Shown here one piece after another: positions 9,741-16,839 of a stretch of 22,122 bases of DNA. The translations under genes and the position numbers were made by a program. Position 1 is the first letter of the stretch. Every line of letters starts with the position of its first letter. The stretch is taken from contig JAWVZH010000035.1 in the NCBI GenBank assembly GCA_033722295.1, positions 1 to 22,122 of the forward strand. The letters are read 5' to 3'. Under the pieces are notes generated by a model. The model was given only the letters and a program-made list of their open reading frames with translations. It was not told the DNA's origin and ran no database searches. This DNA comes from JAWVZH01 sp033722295 (GTDB taxonomy: Bacteria > Bacteroidota > Bacteroidia > Chitinophagales > Saprospiraceae).

Positions 9741-9760
9741 TGCTATTGCATGCAACAGCA
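9741..9760. promoter_or_regulatory. 20-bp imperfect palindrome, candidate operator
   Basis: TGCTATTGCATGCAACAGCA is an inverted repeat centred between 9750 and 9751, with nine of ten base pairs matching. It sits in the divergent intergenic region, 74 bp from the ruvA start and 120 bp from the SPOR gene start. A related run (atgcaatgcaat) lies at about 9785-9796. The symmetry suits a dimeric regulator, but the protein is unknown and chance cannot be excluded. Confidence 0.35.
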
Positions 9761-9843
9761 GTTTTATGAGCGTTTTCTGAAATTATGCAATGCAATAATA
9801 CAGTATCAGGGGAATATATATTACATTTTTTATAAATATATTG

Positions 9844-9851
9844 TATTTTTG
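9844..9851 (+). promoter_or_regulatory. TAnnTTTG-type -7 box of the SPOR gene
   Basis: TATTTTTG matches TAnnTTTG and lies 28 bases before the ATG at 9880, which would leave a 5' UTR of roughly 20-25 bases. The upstream sequence is very AT-rich (9810-9843), and no exact TTTG -33 box is visible. A modest AAGGA lies 2 bases before the ATG. Confidence 0.35.
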
Positions 9852-9879
9852 TTTTGATTTAGGCCAAAAAACAAGGACC

Positions 9880-10491
9880 ATGAACAACGTCATTAAAATA
9901 TTGATCTATCTCCTCGTCGCCCTTCTGCTCGTCTCGTGGTTGATCACAGTTGGGAAATCGTGCACTGATCCCGGCCGGGATCTTGTAACACCGGCACCCA
10001 ATACCGTAGACAGGACGGACAGCGCCAATAATCTCATGGAAGAGCTGGAAGGAGATACCGCCGATTTTAGCCAGGAACTGGAAAGTATTCTGGACGAAGA
10101 AGAGGCCAAAGCACAGGAAGAGCCATTGGAAGAGATCGATTATAGCAGCTACGATCCTGACACGGATGTCGTCCAGGAGGAACCCGATCCTGAGCCCAGG
10201 AAAGAGGTCAGGAATGCCACAAACTCCAAACCCCGGCTTACCAGTCAATCCTCATCAGGTTCCGGAAATTATCTGGTAATTGCCGGAAGTTACATCCAAC
10301 CGGATAACGCCAATCGTCAACGGGATAAATTGAGTAAACTTGGTTATAACGCGGAGGTCGTGAGTTTCGAGCTTTCGGAATATCACACCGTACTGGCTGG
10401 TCGATTTGATGATTATTCCAGGGCTAAATCTGTTGTCGATCAACTATCCGGTGATAAGGTGAATGCCTATGTTAAGAAAAGGAGCAGGTAG
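9880..10491 (+). CDS. Membrane-anchored SPOR domain protein
   Basis: From the ATG at 9880 the protein has 203 residues. A single N-terminal membrane anchor (about residues 4-24) with no clear cleavage site is followed by a long acidic, probably disordered linker (about 28-130, rich in Glu, Asp and Pro). The C-terminal SPOR domain runs from about 131 to 203, starting YLVIAGSYIQ and containing a second YHTVLAGRF repeat half. SPOR domains bind peptidoglycan glycan strands lacking stem peptides and usually collect at the division septum. The protein probably sits in the inner membrane with its SPOR domain in the periplasm (inference). An in-frame TTG at 9841 would add 13 residues, but the ATG lies directly before the hydrophobic anchor and is preceded by AAGGA. 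It is transcribed away from ruvA; a TPR lipoprotein gene follows after 74 bp. Confidence 0.85.
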   Translation: MNNVIKILIYLLVALLLVSWLITVGKSCTDPGRDLVTPAPNTVDRTDSANNLMEELEGDTADFSQELESILDEEEAKAQEEPLEEIDYSSYDPDTDVVQEEPDPEPRKEVRNATNSKPRLTSQSSSGSGNYLVIAGSYIQPDNANRQRDKLSKLGYNAEVVSFELSEYHTVLAGRFDDYSRAKSVVDQLSGDKVNAYVKKRSR

Positions 10492-10565
10492 TTTGTCTGT
10501 ATGGCAATTCTCCTAATATGCGGAGACTTACCAACTAACTGCTGTCTTTATTCGTTTCATCCTAT

Positions 10566-11573
10566 ATGTGGAAAATATCAAGCTACACCGGATCAGCCAT
10601 CTTGATGATCATGATAAGCTGTGGGGGTAACGAGGATTCTGCTAATACCTCTACTGAAGTTACACAGGATAGCTCAAGCCAGACCCTGGAGACAATCGAT
10701 ACGCGCATTATGGCAGGAGACTCTTCTGCGGATCTTTTTTTCCAGCGTGCTCAGCTCTATTTCAAAGACAAAGAACTCGACAAGGCCGCCAGGGATATTA
10801 TAACCGCCATTCGCAAAGACTCATCAAAGGTAGAATACTTCTACTTCCTGAGTGATGTACAATTGAACGCCCTGCAATCTCGTCGCGCGTTAAAGAGCCT
10901 CGAAAAGGCGGTCGCACTGGACCCCCAGAATCGAACTTCATTGCTAAAGCTCATGGAGTTACAAATACTACTCAAAAGATACGTCCCTGCACTCAGTACC
11001 AGTCAAAGGTTACTCACACTCGACCAGCAGGATCACGAGGTCTTCTTTTTACGTGGATTGCTCTTTAAGGAACAAAACAACGATTCACTCGCTATCGTGA
11101 ATCTACAACGGGCCGTCGACCTCGATCCTGAAATGACGAGTGCATTCATTATACTGGGAGACCTTCATGAAAAAAAGAGCAGTCCTCTGGCCGAAGGATA
11201 TTACCGGAATGCCGTTAGGTCAGGACCGGAAGATTTCAACGCTCTCCACGCCTATGCCTTTTATCTACAGAATCATGGCAAGCCGGAAAAAGCCCTTGAA
11301 CAATACAGTACTATGATGAGAATCGATTCTACCTCACCGGCACCATATCTCAACAGTGCCGTTATCCTGATGGAAAGCGGTGATCACGAAGGCGCCATTC
11401 CTCACCTTAACACTACTATCGAACGGGACAGCACTTTTACCCTGGCATACTATTATCTCGGTCAGTGCCTCAGAGAGGAAGGGAATATAAGCGGCGCCAG
11501 GTCGGCATTTGAAAAGGCTATTGAACTCGATCCCCGTTATACTGAAGCGAAGGAGGAATTGAAAGCCCTTTAA
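10566..11573 (+). CDS. TPR-repeat lipoprotein
   Basis: A 335-residue protein with a lipoprotein signal peptide: hydrophobic residues 8-17, then lipobox IMISC with the lipidated Cys at residue 19. A Ser/Thr-rich tether (about 20-50) precedes about eight tetratricopeptide repeats spanning about 54-330. These show the usual A..A....P signature, for example ALKSLEKAVALDP near 108-120, AIVNLQRAVDLDP near 176-188 and ARSAFEKAIELDP near 311-323. TPR arrays are protein-docking scaffolds, and this one is probably tethered to a membrane facing the periplasm. The partner is unknown. The ATG at 10566 gives a normal lipoprotein leader; no Shine-Dalgarno is visible. The 74-bp gap after the SPOR gene leaves it open whether the two are co-transcribed. 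Confidence 0.85.
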   Translation: MWKISSYTGSAILMIMISCGGNEDSANTSTEVTQDSSSQTLETIDTRIMAGDSSADLFFQRAQLYFKDKELDKAARDIITAIRKDSSKVEYFYFLSDVQLNALQSRRALKSLEKAVALDPQNRTSLLKLMELQILLKRYVPALSTSQRLLTLDQQDHEVFFLRGLLFKEQNNDSLAIVNLQRAVDLDPEMTSAFIILGDLHEKKSSPLAEGYYRNAVRSGPEDFNALHAYAFYLQNHGKPEKALEQYSTMMRIDSTSPAPYLNSAVILMESGDHEGAIPHLNTTIERDSTFTLAYYYLGQCLREEGNISGARSAFEKAIELDPRYTEAKEELKAL

Positions 11574-11660
11574 GACGAATATCTATCTCCTGCCGGTAAA
11601 CTTTCAGAGCAGTTATCCTGTCTTATCTAACCAATTCTAAACAAAAAAATTGATTGAATT

Positions 11661-11861
11661 ATGTCTGTTTTAAAAGTACTTGAAATTATGGCCCACTCCA
11701 ATGAAAGCTGGGAAGATGCGGCTCAAAGAGGAATTGCAAAAGCCACACAATCTGTCAACGGCATCAAGTCGGCGTGGGTGAAAGACCAGAGTGTCACCGT
11801 AAAAGATGACAAGGTTGATGAATACCGTGTCACTATGAAAATAACTTTTGAGGTCAGCTAA
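11661..11861 (+). CDS. Dodecin family flavin-binding protein
   Basis: This 66-residue protein has the length and fold pattern of a dodecin: a short first strand (SVLKVLEIMAHS), one amphipathic helix (SWEDAAQRGIAKATQ, about residues 16-30), then two long strands ending in YRVTMKITFEVS. Dodecins form hollow dodecamers that store or buffer flavins (riboflavin, FMN, FAD) in the cytoplasm. Family members bind flavin with an aromatic residue on the second strand; the Trp at about 39 in SAWVKDQ is the likely equivalent here, though its exact alignment is my inference. The gene stands alone, 87 bp after the TPR gene and 149 bp before the next, with no clear promoter box or Shine-Dalgarno. Confidence 0.93.
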   Translation: MSVLKVLEIMAHSNESWEDAAQRGIAKATQSVNGIKSAWVKDQSVTVKDDKVDEYRVTMKITFEVS

Positions 11862-11924
11862 GACCTACTTTAATTTGCCCAGGAGGTGAGCAGGTTCACT
11901 GGACAATATCAGTGGATCTGTCAC

Positions 11925-11940
11925 TTGTCATTCATGACAA
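11925..11940. repeat. Perfect inverted repeat in the leader of the Ig-like lipoprotein gene
   Basis: TTGTCA, four bases, then TGACAA gives a perfect 6-bp stem (11925-11930 with 11935-11940). No T-run follows, so it is not an evident terminator for the dodecin gene. Just downstream, the palindromic hexamer CATATG occurs twice (11944-11949 and 11953-11958). Together they could be operator half-sites or RNA structure; function is not shown. Confidence 0.35.
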
Positions 11941-12014
11941 CTTCATATGTCTCATATGCTGTAATAGAAAAATTCTATTGCAAGGAGGTGGATAGTGCTA
12001 TTTTTGTGAAGTGA
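11934..12014 (+). CDS. Possible 26-residue leader ORF overlapping the next start
   Basis: From the ATG at 11934 a 26-codon frame (MTTSYVSYAV...) ends at a TGA (12012-12014) that overlaps the GTG start of the lipoprotein gene at 12011 in a GTGA arrangement. That layout is typical of translational coupling. The ATG lies inside the inverted repeat at 11925-11940 and has no Shine-Dalgarno at a useful distance. The peptide resembles nothing known. It could easily be a chance ORF; I list it because of its exact overlap. Confidence 0.2.
   Translation: MTTSYVSYAVIEKFYCKEVDSAIFVK
11983..11990 (+). promoter_or_regulatory. Strong Shine-Dalgarno-like AGGAGGTG in the leader of the Ig-like lipoprotein gene
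   Basis: AGGAGGTG is fully complementary to the 16S rRNA tail. It lies 22 bases before the GTG start at 12011, too far for a standard site. It is well placed (spacing about 6-8) for a GTG at 11995, which opens a frame of only four codons ending in TGA at 12007-12009, two bases before the real start. An identical AGGAGGTG lies at 11881-11888. Reinitiation or ribosome standby is an inference. Confidence 0.3.
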
Positions 12015-13585
12015 ACATTGGACTCAGAATATTCATTCCGTTGATTCTCCTTGCGGCTTGTGCCAATCCCGTAGCCCCTTCAGGAGGACCCGTAGATGAA
12101 ACTCCTCCGCAGATCGTCGAGTCCGAATCCACACCCAATTTACAGACCAACTTCGACCAACATTCCTTTACTCTCGAGTTTAACGAATGGGTCAAGCTGA
12201 ACAATCTACGTCAACAGTTGATCATCTCTCCTCCCGTCCGTTACCAACCGGAGGTAAAATTGAAGGGTAGAACCCTGGATTTTGCTTTCGACCCCAGGGA
12301 TACACTACAGAAGAATACTACTTATTCAATTCAGTTTGGAGAAAGCATCGTCGATCTCAACGAAGGCAATGCTGCTCAAAATTTAAAGTTCGTCTTTTCT
12401 ACTGGCCCTGTGATAGACTCATTGTCCATTGCCGGACAGGTTAAGGGCGTGGATGACGAATTCGATGTCCAGGGGTTGAGAGTCATGCTCTATGACCGAC
12501 TTGAAGACAGCATCCCGTTGAAAGAAAGGCCTGTATATGTTTCGAGGACTGATAAAAACGGAGCTTTCAAGTTGGAAAACTTACGCGCTGATACTTTTCG
12601 GATCATAGCTATCCGGGATGAGAACAATAATTACATGTTCGATCCTCGGAAGGAGTCCGTTGCCTTTCTCGATTCACTGATATATCTGGATCAAAACATT
12701 GAAAACCTTGAATTGACCGGATTCGATGAAGAGGAAGAACCGAGATTGGTCGGAAAGTCACTTCAGCCGGACAGGGCTCGGCTTTCATTCAACGTGCCGA
12801 TAGAAGTCGGCGATCTCAGCGTGCAGGGTGCGGAAGTCGCAATGATGGAATATCTGGAGGACAGTGTCATAGTCTGGCTTGAAGATCCTGTTGACAGCCT
12901 CAGTTTATTGCTCAGGCAGGACAACCGGACCGATACATCGATCATCAAGCGATCGAGAGTGAGCCAAAGAGATACTCAGAGGATCAGGTTGATGAAACGT
13001 CTAATGAATACGGACGTCACAGGTCCTTCGGACAGTCTCGCATTACCTTTCAACCGTTCTATTGTAGAAATAGATACAACTTTGATCAGACTGACAGACA
13101 CTTCCACCAATCGCCAATTCCAGATAAGAACGACCAACCGAAGATCTGTCTATGTGAGATCAGACTGGGAGCCAGGCATGAACTATAATTTGACCTTGTA
13201 TCCCGACGCGCTTTTGGCCATTAACGGACGGAGTAATCTGGATACCATCGTTCTTAATTTTACCGTGCCACCAACTGATAAATTGGGGAGCATTACTTTT
13301 ACAACAGATTCGTTGAACGTACCACCAACAAGATTGATCCGTTTGATGAGAAAAGAATTTGTTATCGAAGAGTTCACTATTGATCAGGACCGCAAACCAC
13401 CCACTTTTGTAATTCCCAATTTAAAACCCGGACAATATGAAATCGTTATCATTGACGATACCAATAATAACGGTAAGTGGGATACCGGCAATTATCTGGA
13501 GTTGAAACAGCCGGAAAAAAGGATAAGAAAAGAGCTCGAACCACTGCGGGAAAATTGGGACCTGAACGTGGAATTACAATTTTAA
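12011..13585 (+). CDS. Ig-like domain lipoprotein (Big_5-type)
   Basis: A 524-residue outer-envelope lipoprotein. The leader MNIGLRIFIPLILLAAC ends in lipobox LLAAC with the acylated Cys at 17, followed by the Bacteroidota-typical NPVAPSGGPVDETPP. A Big_5-like Ig fold spans about 30-132 (FNEWVKLNNL, LIISPP, TYSIQFG). A second beta module holds DENNNYMFD near 203-211, a middle region of unclear fold covers about 240-420, and a C-terminal module holds DDTNNNGKWD near 482-491. Residues 185-211 and 465-491 align without gaps, so this module is duplicated. The GTG start is forced: an in-frame TAG lies at 11993 and no ATG gives the signal peptide. lptB follows 4 bp downstream. Proteins of this type are widespread in Bacteroidota, but their job is unknown to me; the link to LptB is contextual only. 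Confidence 0.85.
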   Translation: MNIGLRIFIPLILLAACANPVAPSGGPVDETPPQIVESESTPNLQTNFDQHSFTLEFNEWVKLNNLRQQLIISPPVRYQPEVKLKGRTLDFAFDPRDTLQKNTTYSIQFGESIVDLNEGNAAQNLKFVFSTGPVIDSLSIAGQVKGVDDEFDVQGLRVMLYDRLEDSIPLKERPVYVSRTDKNGAFKLENLRADTFRIIAIRDENNNYMFDPRKESVAFLDSLIYLDQNIENLELTGFDEEEEPRLVGKSLQPDRARLSFNVPIEVGDLSVQGAEVAMMEYLEDSVIVWLEDPVDSLSLLLRQDNRTDTSIIKRSRVSQRDTQRIRLMKRLMNTDVTGPSDSLALPFNRSIVEIDTTLIRLTDTSTNRQFQIRTTNRRSVYVRSDWEPGMNYNLTLYPDALLAINGRSNLDTIVLNFTVPPTDKLGSITFTTDSLNVPPTRLIRLMRKEFVIEEFTIDQDRKPPTFVIPNLKPGQYEIVIIDDTNNNGKWDTGNYLELKQPEKRIRKELEPLRENWDLNVELQF

Positions 13586-13589
13586 TAAT

Positions 13590-14324
13590 TTGAGATTACG
13601 AACAGAAAATCTTGTCAAATTCTATGGCCGCAGACAGGTCGTGAGAGGCGTATCGGTGTACGTGGACAGGGGCGAGATCGTCGGCTTGCTCGGTCCGAAT
13701 GGTGCAGGAAAAACAACCACATTCTACATGGTCGTGGGTTTTATCAAGCCCAATGAGGGAAAAGTTTTCCTGGATCGCCGGGAAATCACTTCTCTGCCCA
13801 TGTACAAACGTGCTCAACTCGGTATAGGATATTTGCCGCAGGAGCCTTCTGTGTTTAGAAAATTGAGCGTTCAGGATAATTTAAAAGCCGTTCTGGAAAT
13901 GACTGGTTTGAGTCGAGAGGCACAAAAGGAAAAGCTCGAATCCCTGATCGATGAATTTGGTCTTGGCACGGTAAGGAAGAACAGCGGTGATTCATTATCC
14001 GGAGGAGAAAGGCGGCGAACAGAGATTGCCCGAGCACTGGCCACCGATCCGAATTTCATCCTGCTGGATGAACCGTTTGCCGGTATAGATCCTATTGCCG
14101 TTGAGGACATCCAGTATATCGTTTCCAAACTCAAGCAAAAAGATATTGGCATCCTCATTACAGACCACAATGTTCAGGAAACGCTTTCTATCACTGATAG
14201 GGCCTACCTCATGTTCGAAGGGAAGATCTTAAAAGATGGAACGGCCGAAGAACTGGCGGAGGATGAAATGGTAAGGAAGGTTTATCTGGGCAAGAATTTC
14301 GAATTGCGTAAAAAAAGGCAATGA
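13590..14324 (+). CDS. lptB: LPS export ABC transporter ATPase LptB
   Basis: LptB is the cytoplasmic ATPase that, with LptF and LptG, pulls lipopolysaccharide out of the inner membrane for delivery across the envelope. All ABC motifs are present: Walker A GPNGAGKT (35-42), Q-loop in YLPQEPSVF (Q84), signature LSGGERRR (136-143), Walker B FILLDEPFAGID (156-167) with catalytic Glu161, and H-loop His193 in ITDHNV. The FYMVVGF, LPMYKRA and YLPQEPSVFRKL segments are typical of LptB rather than other ABC ATPases. The 244-residue length is normal. The start is TTG at 13590, giving MRLRTENLVKFYG, which agrees with the family N-terminus; no nearby ATG fits. It lies 4 bp after the Ig-like lipoprotein gene and overlaps the next gene by 4 bp, so it is surely part of an operon. 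lptF, lptG, lptC and lptA are not in the window. Confidence 0.93.
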   Translation: MRLRTENLVKFYGRRQVVRGVSVYVDRGEIVGLLGPNGAGKTTTFYMVVGFIKPNEGKVFLDRREITSLPMYKRAQLGIGYLPQEPSVFRKLSVQDNLKAVLEMTGLSREAQKEKLESLIDEFGLGTVRKNSGDSLSGGERRRTEIARALATDPNFILLDEPFAGIDPIAVEDIQYIVSKLKQKDIGILITDHNVQETLSITDRAYLMFEGKILKDGTAEELAEDEMVRKVYLGKNFELRKKRQ

Positions 14325-14578
14325 GTCACTTGCACAAGATCTCCTGCTTTTTCCTGATACTCCTAATCATGGCGTCGTGTAGTAAGGGGCCTGTAACCGT
14401 GGACAGGGATATGCGAAGGACCATCGATACGCTATACCGAAACAAGGCCAGCCTGATCACGCAAAAAACAGATTCCCTGTGCAAGATCAAACGGGATTCC
14501 CTGTACCCCGTCTGGCTTGACTCTGTATTGAAACAACGAAAACTGGAACGTGAACGAATACTTGACAAGAGACGATGA
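14321..14578 (+). CDS. Small lipoprotein, function unknown
   Basis: The 85-residue product has a lipoprotein leader (hydrophobic residues 8-17, lipobox IMASC, Cys at 20). A short, highly charged, probably helical body follows with DSLCKIKRDSL and LKQRKLERERIL segments. No known domain is seen. The ATG overlaps the lptB stop by 4 bp (ATGA), and its own stop overlaps the next start in the same way, so expression is likely coupled to lptB. A role near the LPS pathway is possible by context only. Confidence 0.75.
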   Translation: MSHLHKISCFFLILLIMASCSKGPVTVDRDMRRTIDTLYRNKASLITQKTDSLCKIKRDSLYPVWLDSVLKQRKLERERILDKRR

Positions 14579-14892
14579 AATGGCACCATCTCATACTGAT
14601 CCTGATTTTTCTGACCGGTTGTGCAAATGACCAGGCTGAAAAAGAGGCTTTCATCAAGGCAGAGGTGGAACGGCGTCTGTCCGACTATGAAGAATCAAAA
14701 ATGGAGGCTTGCAGGGATAAAATAATGGAAAAAGTCATAGAGGCCGCAGATTCTATACTCTTGCGCCGGGCTTACTTTGACATTCCGGATACACTGGATG
14801 TGCCTGGGAAAAGATCACGCCCCCTTCAGCCAAAAATTCCCTTTCCGGAATTTAAGAGGCCAGCGCCTCCCGATACCTCGGAAACTCAGTAG
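14575..14892 (+). CDS. Small lipoprotein with Pro-rich tail, function unknown
   Basis: The 105-residue product opens with a short lipoprotein leader (MKWHHLILILIFLTGC, lipobox LTGC, Cys at 16). A charged helical segment spans about 19-65 (EKEAFIKAEVERRLSDYEES), and residues about 75-105 form a Pro-rich, probably extended tail (PKIPFPEFKRPAPP). No known domain is seen. It overlaps the preceding lipoprotein gene by 4 bp (ATGA) and closes the cluster begun at 12011. Its leader, charged helix and size resemble its neighbour in style, but I see no clear sequence similarity. The stop lies only 9 bp from the 3' end of a convergent gene, and no hairpin terminator is visible between them. Confidence 0.72.
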   Translation: MKWHHLILILIFLTGCANDQAEKEAFIKAEVERRLSDYEESKMEACRDKIMEKVIEAADSILLRRAYFDIPDTLDVPGKRSRPLQPKIPFPEFKRPAPPDTSETQ

Positions 14893-14901
14893 TGCAGTAA
14901 G

Positions 14902-15603
14902 TCACCTGATTCTCTTGCTGGTCATTTCCAGGGCATTCTGCACATCCTGGACCAACTTTTCAGCCTTTTTTTCTCTCGCTCTTTCGCCGAAATACCATAG
15001 CGTCGTGAACCTGTTCTTTCTGAAATATTGAGGCAGTGGGGGACAAACAGGTTGGAATTCCTTGTTGCGAACCAAAAATGCATGCAGGCCACTTTCCGGA
15101 GTCAATCCTTCGGCAAGGATCAATGCCACATGTCCACTGACATCAGGACGTCGTTCTCCCACCCCACTTGAATCAAGCCAAATCGGAGCATTCGATTGAT
15201 CGATGAGCTCCTGGTTGAAATCATAATAGAAGGCGATTCTCGAAAAGTTAAAATGCTCCTCGAAGGCTCTTTTATAAAGGTGGAAATCACGCTGTCGCTC
15301 CTGTAGATAATATGCCTTTTTCTCTTCCAGGGCCTTTACAGACTTCGGCGTCATATCTTCCGCCGCCAGCCTCCTTTCTATTTCTGCCAGCTGTTTGCCA
15401 AATCCTTCCAGACGAACCGCCAACACCCCATCTTTTTGTAAGGAATGAATGATCTCCCTCGCGCGATCTCGCCTGGTGCTATATGTAAGATCGTCACATT
15501 GCGCCTGAATTCTTGAGAGCCAGGGGGATAAAACGAAGGCCAGGACAAGAACGACGGAGAGACAAGTCACTTTATTTCTATAGATGGATCTCGATTTTAT
15601 CAT
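14902..15603 (-). CDS. Exported protein of unknown function
   Basis: From the ATG at 15603 the protein has 233 residues. An in-frame TTG at 15612 would add three. A basic start and hydrophobic stretch (about residues 13-33) form a signal peptide, probably cut near RIQAQ just before CDD. The mature protein is mostly helical at first (RRDRAREIIHSLQKDG, and a Glu/Lys-rich coiled-coil-like KSVKALEEKKAYYLQERQRD). A more globular part follows with FYYDFNQELIDQSNAPIWLDS and a basic C-terminal helix. Two Cys remain in the mature part (in QCDD and QPVCPP) and might form a disulfide. I do not recognise the family. It is the only minus-strand gene between two plus-strand clusters and has no clear promoter box. 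Confidence 0.7.
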   Translation of the reverse strand: MIKSRSIYRNKVTCLSVVLVLAFVLSPWLSRIQAQCDDLTYSTRRDRAREIIHSLQKDGVLAVRLEGFGKQLAEIERRLAAEDMTPKSVKALEEKKAYYLQERQRDFHLYKRAFEEHFNFSRIAFYYDFNQELIDQSNAPIWLDSSGVGERRPDVSGHVALILAEGLTPESGLHAFLVRNKEFQPVCPPLPQYFRKNRFTTLWYFGERAREKKAEKLVQDVQNALEMTSKRIR

Positions 15604-15658
15604 GCTTCTCAAGAATGAATGCGAGGTGATAGCATCTTGTTACGCATGGTAAAAGTAG

Positions 15659-15673
15659 CAATTCTATGAATTG
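15659..15673. repeat. Short perfect inverted repeat between divergent genes
   Basis: CAATTC, three bases, then GAATTG forms a perfect 6-bp inverted repeat, 56 bp upstream of the minus-strand gene at 15603 and about 165 bp before moxR. It could be an operator. AT-rich symmetry of this length also arises by chance. Confidence 0.22.
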
Positions 15674-15729
15674 TGGATTGACAGCCTATAGAGGCAATAG
15701 ACATGGCATGATTTGGGTTAAACACTATG

Positions 15730-15756
15730 TTGTCATTTTTCACCATTGTACATTTG
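15730..15756 (+). promoter_or_regulatory. Likely promoter of the moxR-bat operon
   Basis: TTG at 15730-15732 is followed after 16 bases by TACATTTG (15749-15756), an exact match to the Bacteroidota -7 element TAnnTTTG. Spacing is at the short end of the known range. Transcription would start near 15762, leaving a 5' UTR of about 75 bases that contains the hairpin at 15809-15826. Confidence 0.45.
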
Positions 15757-15808
15757 CGGTGGACCCCTATATCATTCAGTTTAGGTGTCCGTCTTGGCAC
15801 ACTGTATA

Positions 15809-15826
15809 TTTTCAAAGAATTGAAAA
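15809..15826 (+). promoter_or_regulatory. Hairpin in the moxR leader
   Basis: TTTTCAA, loop AGAA, then TTGAAAA makes a perfect 7-bp AT-rich stem that ends 11 bases before the moxR ATG. On RNA it would sit where a ribosome binds. It could affect translation or be a DNA operator. The function is inferred from position only. Confidence 0.3.
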
Positions 15827-15837
15827 CATAAATATTC

Positions 15838-16836
15838 ATGCAACCACCGGTAGATATCATGGCTCTGCAAAAAGAAATTGCAGAAGAAAGCGCATTCATC
15901 AGGGACCTGCTGCACGAAACAGGCAAGATCATAGTCGGCCAGAATCATATGATCGAACGCCTCCTTCTCGGATTATTAACACGAGGGCACATCTTATTGG
16001 AAGGACTTCCGGGACTGGCCAAGACACTGGCGATAAAAACTTTGTCAGCCGCTGTGGATGCTAGTTTCAGCAGGATACAATTCACACCTGACCTGTTGCC
16101 GGCGGATATCATCGGAACGATGATCTATAACCCGAGCAAGAATGATTTTTCCGTGCGCAAGGGGCCAATATTTGCCAATTTCATTTTAGCGGACGAGATC
16201 AACCGGGCACCTGCCAAAGTGCAAAGTGCGCTTCTCGAGGCCATGCAGGAACGCCAGGTGACCATTGGAAAGGAATCTTTTGCCCTTCAGGAGCCTTTCC
16301 TGGTGCTGGCCACTCAGAACCCTATCGAGCAAGAAGGTACATATCCTCTTCCCGAGGCACAAGTTGACCGTTTCATGCTTAAGGTCAAGATCGGATATCC
16401 GACCAAAGATGAGGAGCGAGAGATCATACGAAGAAATCTGGGAGGACAGATCCATGACACGATAAAACGCGTGGTAAAGCCTGATGCCATACTCAGAGCA
16501 AGGGAAATGGTGGATAAGGTTTACATGGATGACAAGATCGAGCAATATATTCTGGACATTATCTTTTCCACAAGGTATCCGGAGGAGTACGATATGTCCG
16601 ACCTGAAGCCGCTCATTACTTTTGGTGGTTCACCTAGGGCAAGTATCAATCTGGCTCTTGCATCTAAAGCGTATGCATTCATCCAGGGTGAAGCTTTCGT
16701 CACCCCGGAGTTTGTGCGTCATGTCTGCCGCGATGTAATGAGACACAGGATCGGCCTCAGTTATGAGGCAGAAGCCGAAAATATCAGTCAGGAGGACATC
16801 ATAGACCGCATTCTAAATACCGTTATCGTTCCTTGA
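15838..16836 (+). CDS. MoxR-family AAA+ ATPase
   Basis: MoxR ATPases are cytoplasmic AAA+ proteins thought to act as chaperones that remodel or activate vWA-domain partners encoded beside them. The 332-residue length is typical. Visible motifs are Walker A GLPGLAKT (56-63), Walker B FILADEINRAP (115-125, with D119 and E120), sensor 1 in LATQNPIEQEGTYPLPEAQ (from 157), and the sensor 2 region ITFGGSPRAS. The C-terminal lid domain is present. It is the first gene of the Bat operon here, and only 3 bp separate it from the next gene. A likely promoter lies at 15730-15756 with a leader hairpin. The ATG at 15838 is chosen; ATG at 15859 is an alternative that would lose seven non-conserved residues. 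Confidence 0.95.
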   Translation: MQPPVDIMALQKEIAEESAFIRDLLHETGKIIVGQNHMIERLLLGLLTRGHILLEGLPGLAKTLAIKTLSAAVDASFSRIQFTPDLLPADIIGTMIYNPSKNDFSVRKGPIFANFILADEINRAPAKVQSALLEAMQERQVTIGKESFALQEPFLVLATQNPIEQEGTYPLPEAQVDRFMLKVKIGYPTKDEEREIIRRNLGGQIHDTIKRVVKPDAILRAREMVDKVYMDDKIEQYILDIIFSTRYPEEYDMSDLKPLITFGGSPRASINLALASKAYAFIQGEAFVTPEFVRHVCRDVMRHRIGLSYEAEAENISQEDIIDRILNTVIVP

Positions 16837-16839
16837 TCC

